Assembly: GCA_031255275.1 (NCBI GenBank)
Contig: JAIRSV010000009.1
Span: 1-23,314 of the forward strand
Direction: 5' to 3'
DNA from: Proteiniphilum sp.
GTDB lineage: Bacteria; Bacteroidota; Bacteroidia; Bacteroidales; Dysgonomonadaceae
DNA: 23,314 nucleotides
In this document: in pieces, positions 15,558 to 23,245 of the stretch
Layout of the letters: every line of letters begins with the position of its first letter
Numbering within the stretch: the first letter of the stretch is position 1
Translations under genes and position numbers: made by a program
The notes under the pieces: model-generated
Told to the model about the DNA's origin: nothing
Databases searched by the model: none
What the model saw: the letters and a program-made list of their open reading frames with translations, nothing else

Positions 15558-15692
15558 TTACTGTCTATTTTGACAGGGGAAGCGAAAGGTCTTAGAGATA
15601 CCATAAGCCATTAAAAGGTCAAAGACAAACTCATCTTTTGAGAAGTCCTCAAAAATCCGACTAACATTGTTTTCTATTTCTTTACTTGTCAT
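15558..15692 (-). pseudogene. N-terminal remnant of a restriction-modification methyltransferase
   Basis: The first ~36 residues, MTSKEIENNVSRIFEDFSKD and EFVFDLLMAYGISKT, resemble the N-terminal helix region of large class I SAM-dependent DNA methyltransferases of type IIG-like restriction-modification systems (typically EFI..LL.AYG.PK.SI.RL..G). The match stops at ISKT and the frame ends nine residues later. Everything downstream, hundreds of residues in such enzymes, is gone. It starts 8 bases after the HTH gene stop, the usual regulator-methyltransferase arrangement. Confidence 0.55.
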
Positions 15693-15700
15693 GATGAGTT

Positions 15701-15905
15701 TTATTTTTCCAAATCCTTATTATCCACCAACAAATCTTTCACGCTTACTTGTAATATCTCCGCAATCTGATATAAGGTTTCCAAAGGGGGTTGAATACGA
15801 TTGCAAGCATAGCTGTTCACAATCTTAAAACTTTTACCGAGTTTTTCGGCAAGCCACGTTTGCTTAATCCTTTTTTCCTGCAAGACTTTCTTTTATGCGG
15901 ATCAT
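15701..15905 (-). pseudogene. XRE-type HTH regulator with a frameshift near its start
   Basis: From codon 8 the frame reads LQEKRIKQTWLAEKLGKSFK, IVNSYACNRIQPPLETLYQI and AEILQVSVKDLL, a Cro/C1-type helix-turn-helix of the kind placed before methyltransferases in Bacteroidetes restriction-modification loci. The natural start is probably the ATG at 15903-15905 (MIRIKES), which is one base out of frame with the rest; removing one base in GAAAGTCTTG restores MIRIKE(V)LQEK. Translation from the TTG at 15881-15883 could still give a 60-aa HTH protein. A perfect -7 element lies upstream. Sequence error cannot be excluded for a single-base shift. Confidence 0.65.
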
Positions 15906-15930
15906 ATTCTTTCGATTTCGTTATCGCGGG

Positions 15931-15938
15931 CAAATATA
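15931..15938 (-). promoter_or_regulatory. -7 promoter element of the HTH/restriction locus
   Basis: Minus-strand TATATTTG matches TAnnTTTG exactly, 25 bases before the probable HTH start. No -33 match is obvious. The next ~130 bases to the composite repeat hold no gene I can see. Confidence 0.45.
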
Positions 15939-16070
15939 GGAAATTTAGCTGGATAATTATGAGAAATCTCCTGCTTCGTACAGTTTGTTGAGAAAATCAT
16001 CGCGATTCAATAATCGACATATGAAGGGCATGTCAGATAAACCGTGTCAGCGTTAACACAAAAACACACT

Positions 16071-16330
16071 GCTCGGGGAGCGCCCGAGTGGCAAGGGGCG
16101 GGAGCACCCGCCCCGACGAACGATTTCTTTATTAAGCGATTTCTTTGCTAATTGTCTGCACTGTGATTCTTCTGATTTACATGATTTACATGATTTACAT
16201 GATTATACCGTCGCTACGCGACGGCCATATATATAATGTACAGGGCAAGGCTATGCCTTGCCCTGTTTTCTTTATCGCTCGTCGGGGCGGGTGCTCCCGC
16301 CCCTTGCCGCGGGCGCTCCCCGAGCTGGTT
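16071..16330 (+). repeat. Composite repeat element, copy 2 (260 bp)
   Basis: Same layout and orientation as 11895-12152: inverted GC-rich ends, TTGTCTGCACTGTGATTC, ATGATTTAC 9-mers, hairpin at 16208-16224 and the 12-bp hairpin at 16240-16266. Differences are a handful of substitutions, one extra 9-mer copy (three full instead of two) and a 2-bp shorter right end. The two copies flank the accessory island as direct repeats. Confidence 0.92.
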
Positions 16331-16363
16331 TTCTCCGCTTCTCCGCTTCTTAAAAAACTGCGG

Positions 16364-16462
16364 GAAGGCAATTCCCTATGTGCATTGGCGTCTCGCACGG
16401 TGCGAGAAGGAATTCCCTATGTGCATTGGCGTCTCGCACGGTGCGAGAAGGAATTCCCTATG
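16364..16462. repeat. 41/42-bp tandem repeat with hairpins, after the receptor gene
   Basis: There are two full copies (16364-16405 and 16406-16446) and a 16-base start of a third. Each copy contains the palindrome TCTCGCAC-G-GTGCGAGA across the junction and GGAATTCC. On the minus strand the array lies directly downstream of the receptor stop codon and may act as its transcript end, though no T run follows. Confidence 0.9.
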
Positions 16463-16480
16463 GGAGTTGGCCCCCCCGAA

Positions 16481-18895
16481 TCATCTGTTCGTACCCTCGA
16501 ACAGGTCGTGAGTAACCTTTTCCTCCCTTTTCTGAGAATTGAAGTTGTTGAAAGTATAACTTAACGACAGCGTAAGCAATGGCGAAGCCGGATAGATCGT
16601 TGTTTTGGAATTCAGATTCAAACCGTTTTTCGTCTCCACATACCTGGCGGTCGAAAATACGTCGCGGACATTCAGCGTGGCGGACAGTCGACGGTCGAGG
16701 AACTGCTGACGCATCGAAAAGTTGACATAGAAAAATTCATTTACCCGCCCCTGCGTACTCACCGTGGGGCCTACGAAGTAACTTTCGAGCCTCATTCGCG
16801 TGTTCTTCGCCACGTCGAAATTGTTGTTGAAGGCCAACTGCCAGTTCAAGCTTTTCTCATCCCCGTCCACCTTGTATTCGTTCGCGATCAGGTAATGAAA
16901 CAGGCTTCCGCTGACCTCCGTGTTCCACCACCGCGAGAGCCGGAAATTCGCCGCAAGTTCCGCACCGGTAGCATAATCATTGCCCACGTTGGCCATCGAG
17001 TCGAGCGTGACGCCGGTGTGATACGGAACACGCAGACGTTCTATCTTGTCCGTCCGCCGCCGGTGAAACAGGGTGGCGGAACCTGAATGTTCCCCGACGG
17101 TTTTGCCGTATGTCAGCTCCACCGAGTTGGTGTATTCGGGACGGATCTTCGGATTTCCGCACTGCGCCGTGTAATAGTCTACGTATACGACGTAAGGTTC
17201 CATGTAAAACAGTTGCGGCTGGGTGATGCGGCGCGAATAGCCCAGGTGGAGGCGGTTGCTTTCGTCGAACGTGTACGCGAGGTGCGCCGAGGGAAAGAGG
17301 TCGAATTTGTTCCAGGTGTGACGCGCCCATGCTTCGTTGTTTTCCAGTCTGCGGTGCGTAAATTCTCCCCGCAGGCCAAGCTGGTAGCTGAATTTGGAAT
17401 AGGTGTCAGACAGCATGGCATACAGCGCATGTATGTCCCGGCGGAAAACGTACCGGTTATACAGGTCGTCGCGCCGCTCAAAAGCGCCCTGCGCGCGATT
17501 ATAGAAATCAACCCTGTAATCGCCGTCCTCCGTGTAGGTGAAAAAATAATATCCGGCTTCGAGTCTGCCCCCCGCGTCGCCTGTCGGCAAGACGTAGTCC
17601 AGATTTCCCTGCGCCGTAAAACGATATTCGTATTCCCACGCCCGGTGCCCCTGCGCCCTGTTGCCCGACATGTCAAACAGGTCGGTGTAGAAAAATTCCA
17701 GGGCGTCGTGCTCATAAAAGGCGAAGAAGGAACCCGTCAGGCGATGTCCGTTATCCGAAAAGCGATGCTCGAAACCGAGGTCACCCCTCAGCGTCAGGTC
17801 GTGCAGGCGGACGTAGTCATGTCCGTCGTAAGAAACGTTAGTCTCCTCGCCGGTGATGTCCGACAGGTAAGTATCCTCATAATGCAGCCGCCCGCCGCGG
17901 TTGCGTATCCGGTAGCGCGATTCAAGCGCGGCCGACCAGGTGGTTCTCTCCCCGTACAGATCCACTCCGCTGCGGAGGGCATACAGATCCACAAAGCTTT
18001 TCCGCTCGCCCGTGGCATGCGTAACGGTCAGCGTATCGTCCATGCGGATGTGCTTCCACTGGTCGAAATCGCTGACCAGGTACCTGCGCGACGCCTCGCC
18101 CGATGTTTGCCAGCGCAGCCTGTCGCTGTTAAAGGAAGTCAGAAAGTCGATGCTGCGCGATTCGACCGTACTGCCCGAGGCGTTGATCATCCCGCTCCAT
18201 CCGCCGGCAGACCGTTTTCCGGTATTCACGTTGATAATTCCCGCAACGCCGTCAGCCTCGTTTCTTGCCGAAGGGGTGCTGATGATCTCGATGTTTTCAA
18301 TCTGTCCGGAGGGAATTTGTTCCAGCGCCGCGCTGCCCTCCACCGTCGCCGGCTTACCGTCGATATAGACTTTGAATCCGGAACTGCCCCTGAATGTAAG
18401 TTCACCGTTAGCATCCACCCTCACCGAAGGCATCTGTTCGAGAATATCAATCGCCGTTCCGCCCGCCGCCGAAATATATCCCGACGCCTCAATCACTTTC
18501 CGGTCGAGTTTGTAAACCGTCTGCCTCCGGCGCGCGACGACGGCAACCTCATCCAGTTCGATCTCTTCGGGCTGAAGCAGGATGTCGGGATGAATGACAT
18601 GACCGCTTTCCCCGGTCAGGCTTACGTCGAACCGTTGCGAGAGGTAACCCGTGAAGGAGACGAGGATAAAGCACTCTCCGCCGCGGTTCGTCCTGAGTGA
18701 AAAGATACCGTCGGCGTCAGTCGGAACGCCGGCAATCAGCGTCGAATCGGCCGCATAGAGAACGACGTTCACCGCCGGAAGCGCTTCGCCGGAAGCATCC
18801 TCCAGGACGCGTCCGGTAATCGTCCGGTCATATTGCGCCTGCAATCCCGCGGAAAACAGACACAGAAAAAACAGCATCGAAAGTTTAAGTTTCAT
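16481..18895 (-). CDS. TonB-dependent outer-membrane receptor (OMP beta-barrel family)
   Basis: This 804-aa protein has a signal peptide (MKLKLSMLFFLCLFSAGLQA) and a carboxypeptidase-regulatory-like domain at ~22-110 (ITGRVLEDASGEALPAVNVV, then ILVSFTGYLSQ). A plug domain follows at ~125-235 (AIDILEQMPSVRVDANGELT, FRGSSGFKVYIDGKPA, IEIISTPSARNEADGVAGII), then a long C-terminal beta-barrel with alternating aromatic and polar strands. The family resembles the outer-membrane beta-barrel group of TonB receptors rather than SusC; no SusD partner is adjacent, so the substrate cannot be read from context. The stop is 18 bases from a hairpin-bearing tandem repeat. The start follows a good -7 element by ~30 bases. 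It appears monocistronic. Confidence 0.9.
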   Translation of the reverse strand: MKLKLSMLFFLCLFSAGLQAQYDRTITGRVLEDASGEALPAVNVVLYAADSTLIAGVPTDADGIFSLRTNRGGECFILVSFTGYLSQRFDVSLTGESGHVIHPDILLQPEEIELDEVAVVARRRQTVYKLDRKVIEASGYISAAGGTAIDILEQMPSVRVDANGELTFRGSSGFKVYIDGKPATVEGSAALEQIPSGQIENIEIISTPSARNEADGVAGIINVNTGKRSAGGWSGMINASGSTVESRSIDFLTSFNSDRLRWQTSGEASRRYLVSDFDQWKHIRMDDTLTVTHATGERKSFVDLYALRSGVDLYGERTTWSAALESRYRIRNRGGRLHYEDTYLSDITGEETNVSYDGHDYVRLHDLTLRGDLGFEHRFSDNGHRLTGSFFAFYEHDALEFFYTDLFDMSGNRAQGHRAWEYEYRFTAQGNLDYVLPTGDAGGRLEAGYYFFTYTEDGDYRVDFYNRAQGAFERRDDLYNRYVFRRDIHALYAMLSDTYSKFSYQLGLRGEFTHRRLENNEAWARHTWNKFDLFPSAHLAYTFDESNRLHLGYSRRITQPQLFYMEPYVVYVDYYTAQCGNPKIRPEYTNSVELTYGKTVGEHSGSATLFHRRRTDKIERLRVPYHTGVTLDSMANVGNDYATGAELAANFRLSRWWNTEVSGSLFHYLIANEYKVDGDEKSLNWQLAFNNNFDVAKNTRMRLESYFVGPTVSTQGRVNEFFYVNFSMRQQFLDRRLSATLNVRDVFSTARYVETKNGLNLNSKTTIYPASPLLTLSLSYTFNNFNSQKREEKVTHDLFEGTNR

Positions 18896-18925
18896 TTGTC
18901 AAGTCGAATTATCGGATAAGAGCGG

Positions 18926-18933
18926 CAAAGATA
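18926..18933 (-). promoter_or_regulatory. -7 promoter element of the receptor gene
   Basis: Minus-strand TATCTTTG is the textbook Bacteroidetes -7 element, followed by CCGC, 30 bases before the receptor ATG. A TTTG at -33 is not evident. Confidence 0.6.
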
Positions 18934-19004
18934 CACAGACTGGCGGGTATCCGGAATGATTTGCGTCAGAAAATGCAGCTCGGCGCAGGATATTTCCTTT
19001 CACT

Positions 19005-19612
19005 GCATGATTGCGACGCCGTTCGATCCCGGCGCGCCTGAACAAAACAGAGGTACCGAAGGGGGGAATTACCGTATTTTCGCGCACTTGATCCACACCA
19101 TTCGTTCGCCGGCAAGCGGGTCGCGAAGAGGTAAGTATCACCGCCATTATCCAGTCCTGTTTTGCGGCGAATTTCTGCGACGGTGGCCGGAAAATTACGG
19201 ACAGTGATATTCGCTTGTTTCGTTTCCCGCGAAAAGCGCCCTGTGTTTTTCCTGTTCGGAGTGAAAAAAGCCTCCATCCTGAAAGCGCGTCCGGGAAACT
19301 CTTTGATCACCGCATGATTGCGACGCCGTTCGATCCCGGCGCGTCTGAACAAAGCAGAGGTACCGAAAGGGGGGAATTACCGTATTTTCGTGCACTTGAT
19401 CCACACCATTCGTTCGCCGGCAAGCGTGGTCGCGAAGAGGTAAGTATCACCGCCATTTTCCAGTCCTGTTTTGCGGCGAATTTCTGCGACGGTGGCCGGA
19501 AAATTGCGGACAGTGATATTCGCTTTTTTCGTTTCCCGCGAAAAGCGCCCTGTGTTTTTCCTGTTCGGAGTGAAAAAAGCCTCCACCCTGAAAGCGCGTC
19601 CGGGAAACTCTT
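19005..19612. repeat. Tandem duplication of a ~307-bp segment carrying a gene 3' end
   Basis: Copy 1 (19005-19311) and copy 2 (19312-19612) are nearly identical, with roughly ten substitutions and two one-base indels seen by eye. Each begins GCATGATTGCGACGCCGTTC and ends within the codons for EEFPGRAF of the THUMP-like methyltransferase. Copy 2 holds the true 3' end of that gene; copy 1 is a detached spare. Confidence 0.92.
19069..19303 (-). pseudogene. Duplicated C-terminal fragment of the THUMP-like methyltransferase gene
   Basis: It reads EFPGRAFRMEAFFTPNRKNT, GRFSRETKQANITVRNFPAT, VAEIRRKTGLDNGGDTYLFA and is then thrown out of frame by a one-base deletion (CGTGG to CGGG) relative to the functional copy. 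It lacks a start codon and the catalytic domain. The amino-acid changes that remain (K to Q, E to D, V to M) are mild, so the duplication looks fairly recent. Confidence 0.85.
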
Positions 19613-20642
19613 CGACCCAATTGTCGGAAGTATACAAATGGCTGTTGACATGCAGCTTTCGAAGGCCATACATCCGGGCGACCGATCTGAAAGCGCCGGC
19701 CTTCAGGATCGAAGCATTGGGTTCATACAAATACGCTCCGGGTTCGGCGGCAAAGGTGACCGTCACATTCTGCTCCTGCGCCGCGGTAAACGAAAAAAAC
19801 TCCCTCCCTCCCGATCTTTTCAGGTTTACGGCAATAAACAGCGGTTCGTCCGCCGGTCTGTCCCCAGCCGCTTCCGCTTCCGACAGCAGGAAAAGCAACT
19901 CCTTACATTCGTTATCCACCGAAACCACATGTACCGCCTTCACGCAGCCGAGGCTTTTCACCGCCAGAGAAATATCCAGCATGGGGGAATATTTCACCAT
20001 GACCCTGTCCGACTTTTTGAACAGCAGCGGTTTTATTTCCGGTAAAACGGGTGTGCAGTCTGCGATACGGAACAGTTTCCGTCCGGCATTATCGCGCCGC
20101 GAAGGATCGAGATAAATAAGGTCGAGAGGCTGTGTTTCTTCCAGGAAACGTTCTGCGCCGACACAGCGTACCGCGACGTTCCGCAATCCCAGCACGCCGA
20201 AATTGTGTTCCGCAATCCGGCACAGCTCCTCATTCCGTTCCACGTAGACCGCCTCGCGGAAGTGCCGCGCCATAAACGAGAAATCGACTCCCATTCCCCC
20301 GGTCGGATCGGCAAACGAGCCATTCTTCCGGGCTGCCGGCGAACGAAGCGTATTCGCAACGGTAAGATTCAGACCGGTCGCCTCCTCACGCTCTTCCGCT
20401 ACGAGCGAGGCTTTATAGCGGGCGGTTAATTCTGATGAGGACTGCTCCAGCGAAAGGTGTGGGGGATAAAAAATGGCGGATTCCGCATACCATGAGGGTA
20501 TTTTCTTCGCCGCCGCCTGTCGCCCGGCGATCTGTGTCAGTAACAGCGGCAAGTCCTCGCGCGTAAAACGCAGCGCCGTTTCACGCACATCTTCGCGTTC
20601 GTGCGCAAGAATAAAATCTCTTTGTCCGGAAGTCAGTTGCAT
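19377..20642 (-). CDS. THUMP-like-domain class I SAM methyltransferase (PG_1098 family)
   Basis: This is a 421-aa probable RNA methyltransferase. The N-terminal ~95 residues correspond to the PG_1098 ferredoxin-like region. The Rossmann domain follows, with SAM-binding motif I DPTGGMGVD (112-120), acidic VYVERNEEL (132-140) and motif IV IYLDPSRRD (176-184). Residues ~340-421 form the THUMP-like domain (EEFPGRAFRVEAFF to VWIKCTKIR). The RNA target is not known to me. The start codon lies only 9 bases beyond the rpmA terminator, with no room for a separate promoter. The last ~80 codons lie inside a tandem duplication. Confidence 0.85.
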   Translation of the reverse strand: MQLTSGQRDFILAHEREDVRETALRFTREDLPLLLTQIAGRQAAAKKIPSWYAESAIFYPPHLSLEQSSSELTARYKASLVAEEREEATGLNLTVANTLRSPAARKNGSFADPTGGMGVDFSFMARHFREAVYVERNEELCRIAEHNFGVLGLRNVAVRCVGAERFLEETQPLDLIYLDPSRRDNAGRKLFRIADCTPVLPEIKPLLFKKSDRVMVKYSPMLDISLAVKSLGCVKAVHVVSVDNECKELLFLLSEAEAAGDRPADEPLFIAVNLKRSGGREFFSFTAAQEQNVTVTFAAEPGAYLYEPNASILKAGAFRSVARMYGLRKLHVNSHLYTSDNWVEEFPGRAFRVEAFFTPNRKNTGRFSRETKKANITVRNFPATVAEIRRKTGLENGGDTYLFATTLAGERMVWIKCTKIR

Positions 20643-20650
20643 GATGGAAC

Positions 20651-20688
20651 AAAAAAACAGCCTTACTTACGTGAAGCAGGCTGTTTTA
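20651..20688 (-). terminator. Intrinsic terminator after rpmA
   Basis: On the minus strand AAACAGCCT and AGGCTGTTT arms (20651-20688) carry further pairing inside (CTTCACGTAAGTAAG) and are followed by TTTTTTTG. It works on paper in both directions. It ends 9 bases before the next start codon. Confidence 0.85.
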
Positions 20689-20770
20689 CCCATTAAAAAT
20701 TCTATCTATCAATCCATCAATCCTGTGATCAAGTTCTTTCTTACTTGGCGGAAGAAAGGCCGTTGCGCGG

Positions 20771-21040
20771 TTACGCTTCTGCCTGAACCTGGGGCCGTAC
20801 CGATACGAACGAGCGGTTGTCTTTCTTTTTACGGAAAACCACTACACCGTCAGTCAGTGCAAACAGGGTATGGTCTTTGCCGATACCCACGTTTTCTCCG
20901 GGATGATGAGACGTCCCGCGCTGACGTACCAGAATATTACCGGCTTTGGCCGTTTCGCCGCCGAATATTTTCACGCCCAACCGTTTACTTTCCGATTCGC
21001 GGCCGTTCTTGGAGCTTCCTACACCTTTTTTATGTGCCAT
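20771..21040 (-). CDS. rpmA: 50S ribosomal protein L27
   Basis: L27 (89 aa) belongs to the large subunit, with its N-terminus reaching toward the peptidyl-transferase centre. MAHKKGVGSSKNGRESESKR, LGVKIFGG, AGNILVRQRGT and GKDHTLFALTDGVVVF are diagnostic. It begins directly with MAHKKG and so lacks the cleaved N-terminal extension of Firmicutes. It follows rplU after 20 bases, the widely conserved order, and is closed by a strong terminator. Confidence 0.98.
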   Translation of the reverse strand: MAHKKGVGSSKNGRESESKRLGVKIFGGETAKAGNILVRQRGTSHHPGENVGIGKDHTLFALTDGVVVFRKKKDNRSFVSVRPQVQAEA

Positions 21041-21060
21041 TTTCTTCTGATTTTAACTGA

Positions 21061-21372
21061 TTAAGCAATAATCTCTTTTACTCTCACTTCGGTGAACTGT
21101 TGACGGTGACCGTTCAGCTTTCTGTGTCCCTTTCTTCTTTTCTTTTTGAAGACAAGAACTTTGTCTCCTTTCACGTGAGAAAGTACTTCCACGACCACTT
21201 TGGCTCCCTCGATCACCGGTGTGCCTACCGTTATGACGCCTTCTTTATCGACAAGCATCACTTTTTCGAACTCCACTTCGCTGCCCTGACCGGCATTGAT
21301 CCTGTGGACAAATAATTTCCGGCCCTGTTCTGCTTTGAACTGTTGCCCCTGAATGTCTACTATAACGTACAT
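21061..21372 (-). CDS. rplU: 50S ribosomal protein L21
   Basis: L21 (103 aa) binds 23S rRNA. MYVIVDIQGQQFKAEQGRKL, VGTPVIEGAKVVVEVL and the basic VFKKKRRKGHRKLNGHRQQF signature followed by TEVRV are characteristic. It is the first gene of the rplU-rpmA operon, with an ~80-base leader containing a small inverted repeat, ATAAC-CTGAA-GTTAT (about 21382-21396), just before the start. A role in feedback by L21 is possible but unproven. Confidence 0.98.
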   Translation of the reverse strand: MYVIVDIQGQQFKAEQGRKLFVHRINAGQGSEVEFEKVMLVDKEGVITVGTPVIEGAKVVVEVLSHVKGDKVLVFKKKRRKGHRKLNGHRQQFTEVRVKEIIA

Positions 21373-21454
21373 ATATTAAAATAACCTGAAGTTATGTGCC
21401 TGGGGCGGACTGCGTCTTGCAACCTCTTTTAGAGCCCGTTGGCAAATTGCGGTG

Positions 21455-21486
21455 CGAAATTACGCAATTAAATCGTAAAACCCAAA
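21455..21486 (-). promoter_or_regulatory. Candidate promoter of rplU-rpmA
   Basis: Minus-strand TTTG (21483-21486), 20 bases, TAATTTCG (21455-21462) fits TTTG-N19/20-TAnnTTTG with one mismatch. It sits between the stop codon of the preceding gene and rplU. Confidence 0.5.
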
Positions 21487-21490
21487 CAGA

Positions 21491-22993
21491 TCAGTCCTTT
21501 TTCTCCAGAATCCGGTATGCGTGCCCTATGTTTTCAATGATGTCCGAGGCGACAAAACTGCGCGGATGGATGCTTTGTTCTGTTATGTCGGCAGTCATTC
21601 CGTGCAGAAAAACTCCGGTTCTGGCTGCCTCCGCTGGCCTGTAGCCCTGCGCCAGCAGGCTTGTTATCATGCCGGTCAGCACATCTCCGCTCCCGGCTGT
21701 GGCCAGCGCCGGCGTGCCGCTGCTGTTCACATACATCTCTTCCCCGTCGACAATCAGCGAATTGGCTCCCTTCACGACTACGATCAGGTCATACTTCCGT
21801 GACAGCTGCCTTACTTTCTCGATTTTGTCATAATCATCACGCCAGTCACCCGTCAGTCGCCGAAGCTCTTTCGGGTGGGGTGTGATGACTGTGCCGGTCG
21901 GCAGGAGCGAAAGCCAGTCTCTGTGCCGGGAGAGGATATTGAGACCGTCGGCGTCTACCACCAGCGGGGCACTGTTTTTCCGGAGAAAGCGATGCAGCGC
22001 CCGGCTGGTATCCTCATGCAGTCCCATGCCCGTACCGATACCGATGGCATCCGGTTTCAGGTCATATTCGATCGAGGTGATATGTTTCGCTCCCCTGTCT
22101 TCAATGGCCATCGCTTCCGGGAAGCCGGACTGTATGGCCGTCACGCCACACTTGGGCAGATAGGCCGTGACCAGTCCGCAACCTGTCTTCAGGGCAGCTT
22201 TGGACGCCAGCAGGACTGATCCGCACTTGCCGAGGCTGCCGCCAATGATCAGTGCGTGTCCCTGCGTTCCCTTATGGGCAAATTTGAAGAGCGGCTTCAG
22301 CATACGTCCCGCATCCTCCCTTTCCGTCAGGAAGACGCCGCTTTTAGCCCTTGCAATAGCCTTTTCATTCAGCCCTATGGGTACGATCTGCACATTCCCG
22401 GTAAAACAGGCGTTTTCGGGAAGGTAAAGCGCGAGCCTGGGGATCTGAAAGGTGACCGTATCGGTTGCCTTCACGGCAAACCTGGTTTTCCGATCCGAAA
22501 ACAGTCCGCTCGGCACGTCAATACTCATCACCGGCTTTCCGCTTCCGTTGATCCGTGCGATCACGCCGGCGGCTATTCCGCTCACTTCCCGCGACAGTCC
22601 CGTGCCGAATAGGCCGTCAATAATTACGTCAAACGGTGCCGGATCGGGAATATCTTCTTCCTCAACGATCCTTTTACCGGGGATCTTTTCGGCCTTTATC
22701 CGGCGGACGTGGTGTGCGCAGTCTTCGGAATATCGATCGCTGAATTTCACGATATATACTTTGACGGGATAGCCCGATTTATGCAGCATACGGGCTGCGG
22801 CCAGCGCGTCACCGCCGTTGTTGCCCATGCCGGCGAAGATGATCACGGATGTATTTTTGTCGGTGTACTTGCCTGTGAAAAAATAATAGAAGGCAGTCGA
22901 GGCACGTTTCATCAGTTCGAGCGACGATATTCCTTCTCTTATGATCGTTTCGGCGTCGACAGTTCGTATTTGCTCCGATGTAAGAATTTTCAT
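21491..22993 (-). CDS. nnr: Bifunctional NAD(P)HX epimerase / ADP-dependent dehydratase
   Basis: This 500-aa metabolite-repair enzyme restores NADH and NADPH from their hydrated, inactive forms. The N-terminal epimerase half (~1-215, YjeF_N fold) carries FAGMGNNGGDALAAARML (54-71), DVIIDGLFGTGL and MSIDVPSGL. The C-terminal dehydratase half (~230-500, ribokinase-like) carries HKGTQGHALIIGGSLGKCGS, VVDADGLN, VITPHPKELRRLTG and ATAGSGDVLTGMI with the catalytic GSGD aspartate. I chose the ATG at 22991-22993 (MKILTSEQIRTVD) over an upstream TTG in the same frame because family members begin with this helix. It stands alone between the right-edge repeats and the rplU promoter. Confidence 0.95.
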   Translation of the reverse strand: MKILTSEQIRTVDAETIIREGISSLELMKRASTAFYYFFTGKYTDKNTSVIIFAGMGNNGGDALAAARMLHKSGYPVKVYIVKFSDRYSEDCAHHVRRIKAEKIPGKRIVEEEDIPDPAPFDVIIDGLFGTGLSREVSGIAAGVIARINGSGKPVMSIDVPSGLFSDRKTRFAVKATDTVTFQIPRLALYLPENACFTGNVQIVPIGLNEKAIARAKSGVFLTEREDAGRMLKPLFKFAHKGTQGHALIIGGSLGKCGSVLLASKAALKTGCGLVTAYLPKCGVTAIQSGFPEAMAIEDRGAKHITSIEYDLKPDAIGIGTGMGLHEDTSRALHRFLRKNSAPLVVDADGLNILSRHRDWLSLLPTGTVITPHPKELRRLTGDWRDDYDKIEKVRQLSRKYDLIVVVKGANSLIVDGEEMYVNSSGTPALATAGSGDVLTGMITSLLAQGYRPAEAARTGVFLHGMTADITEQSIHPRSFVASDIIENIGHAYRILEKKD

Positions 22994-23087
22994 AAGTTCT
23001 ATCAATAAAGGGTTTACATGTACAAAGGAAGTAAATATAACGATAACAGGGCTTTTTTTTTAAAAAAAGTGGAGAAGTGGAGAAAAT

Positions 23088-23241
23088 CAGCTCGGGGAGC
23101 GCCCGAGTGGCAAAGTTGTCTGAACTGTGATTCTTTTGATTTACGTGATTCACATGATTTACATAACCCATGCACCAAAAACAACCAGCTCGGGGAGCGC
23201 CGGAGCGGCAAGGGGCGGGAGCACCCGCCCCGACGAGCGAT
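23088..23241 (+). repeat. Variant dispersed element, plus orientation
   Basis: A partial GC-rich unit (23088-23114), TTGTCTGAACTGTGATTC, 9-mer-like GATTTACGTGATTCACATG, ACATAACCCATGCACCAAAAAC, then a complete GC-rich unit (23183-23241). It is the same variant as 12252-12383 but inverted relative to it. It lies upstream of the NAD(P)HX repair gene, in the region where its promoter should be. Confidence 0.85.
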
Positions 23242-23245
23242 TTCG

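Noticed and set aside
16145..16564. Plus-strand 139-aa ORF
   Set aside because: It runs through the composite repeat, the 41-bp array and the antisense of the receptor end; composition is repeat-derived.
19005..19070. tRNA-like look (GGGATCGAAC on the minus strand)
   Set aside because: The T-arm-like string has no matching acceptor, anticodon or D arms nearby; it is part of the duplicated segment.
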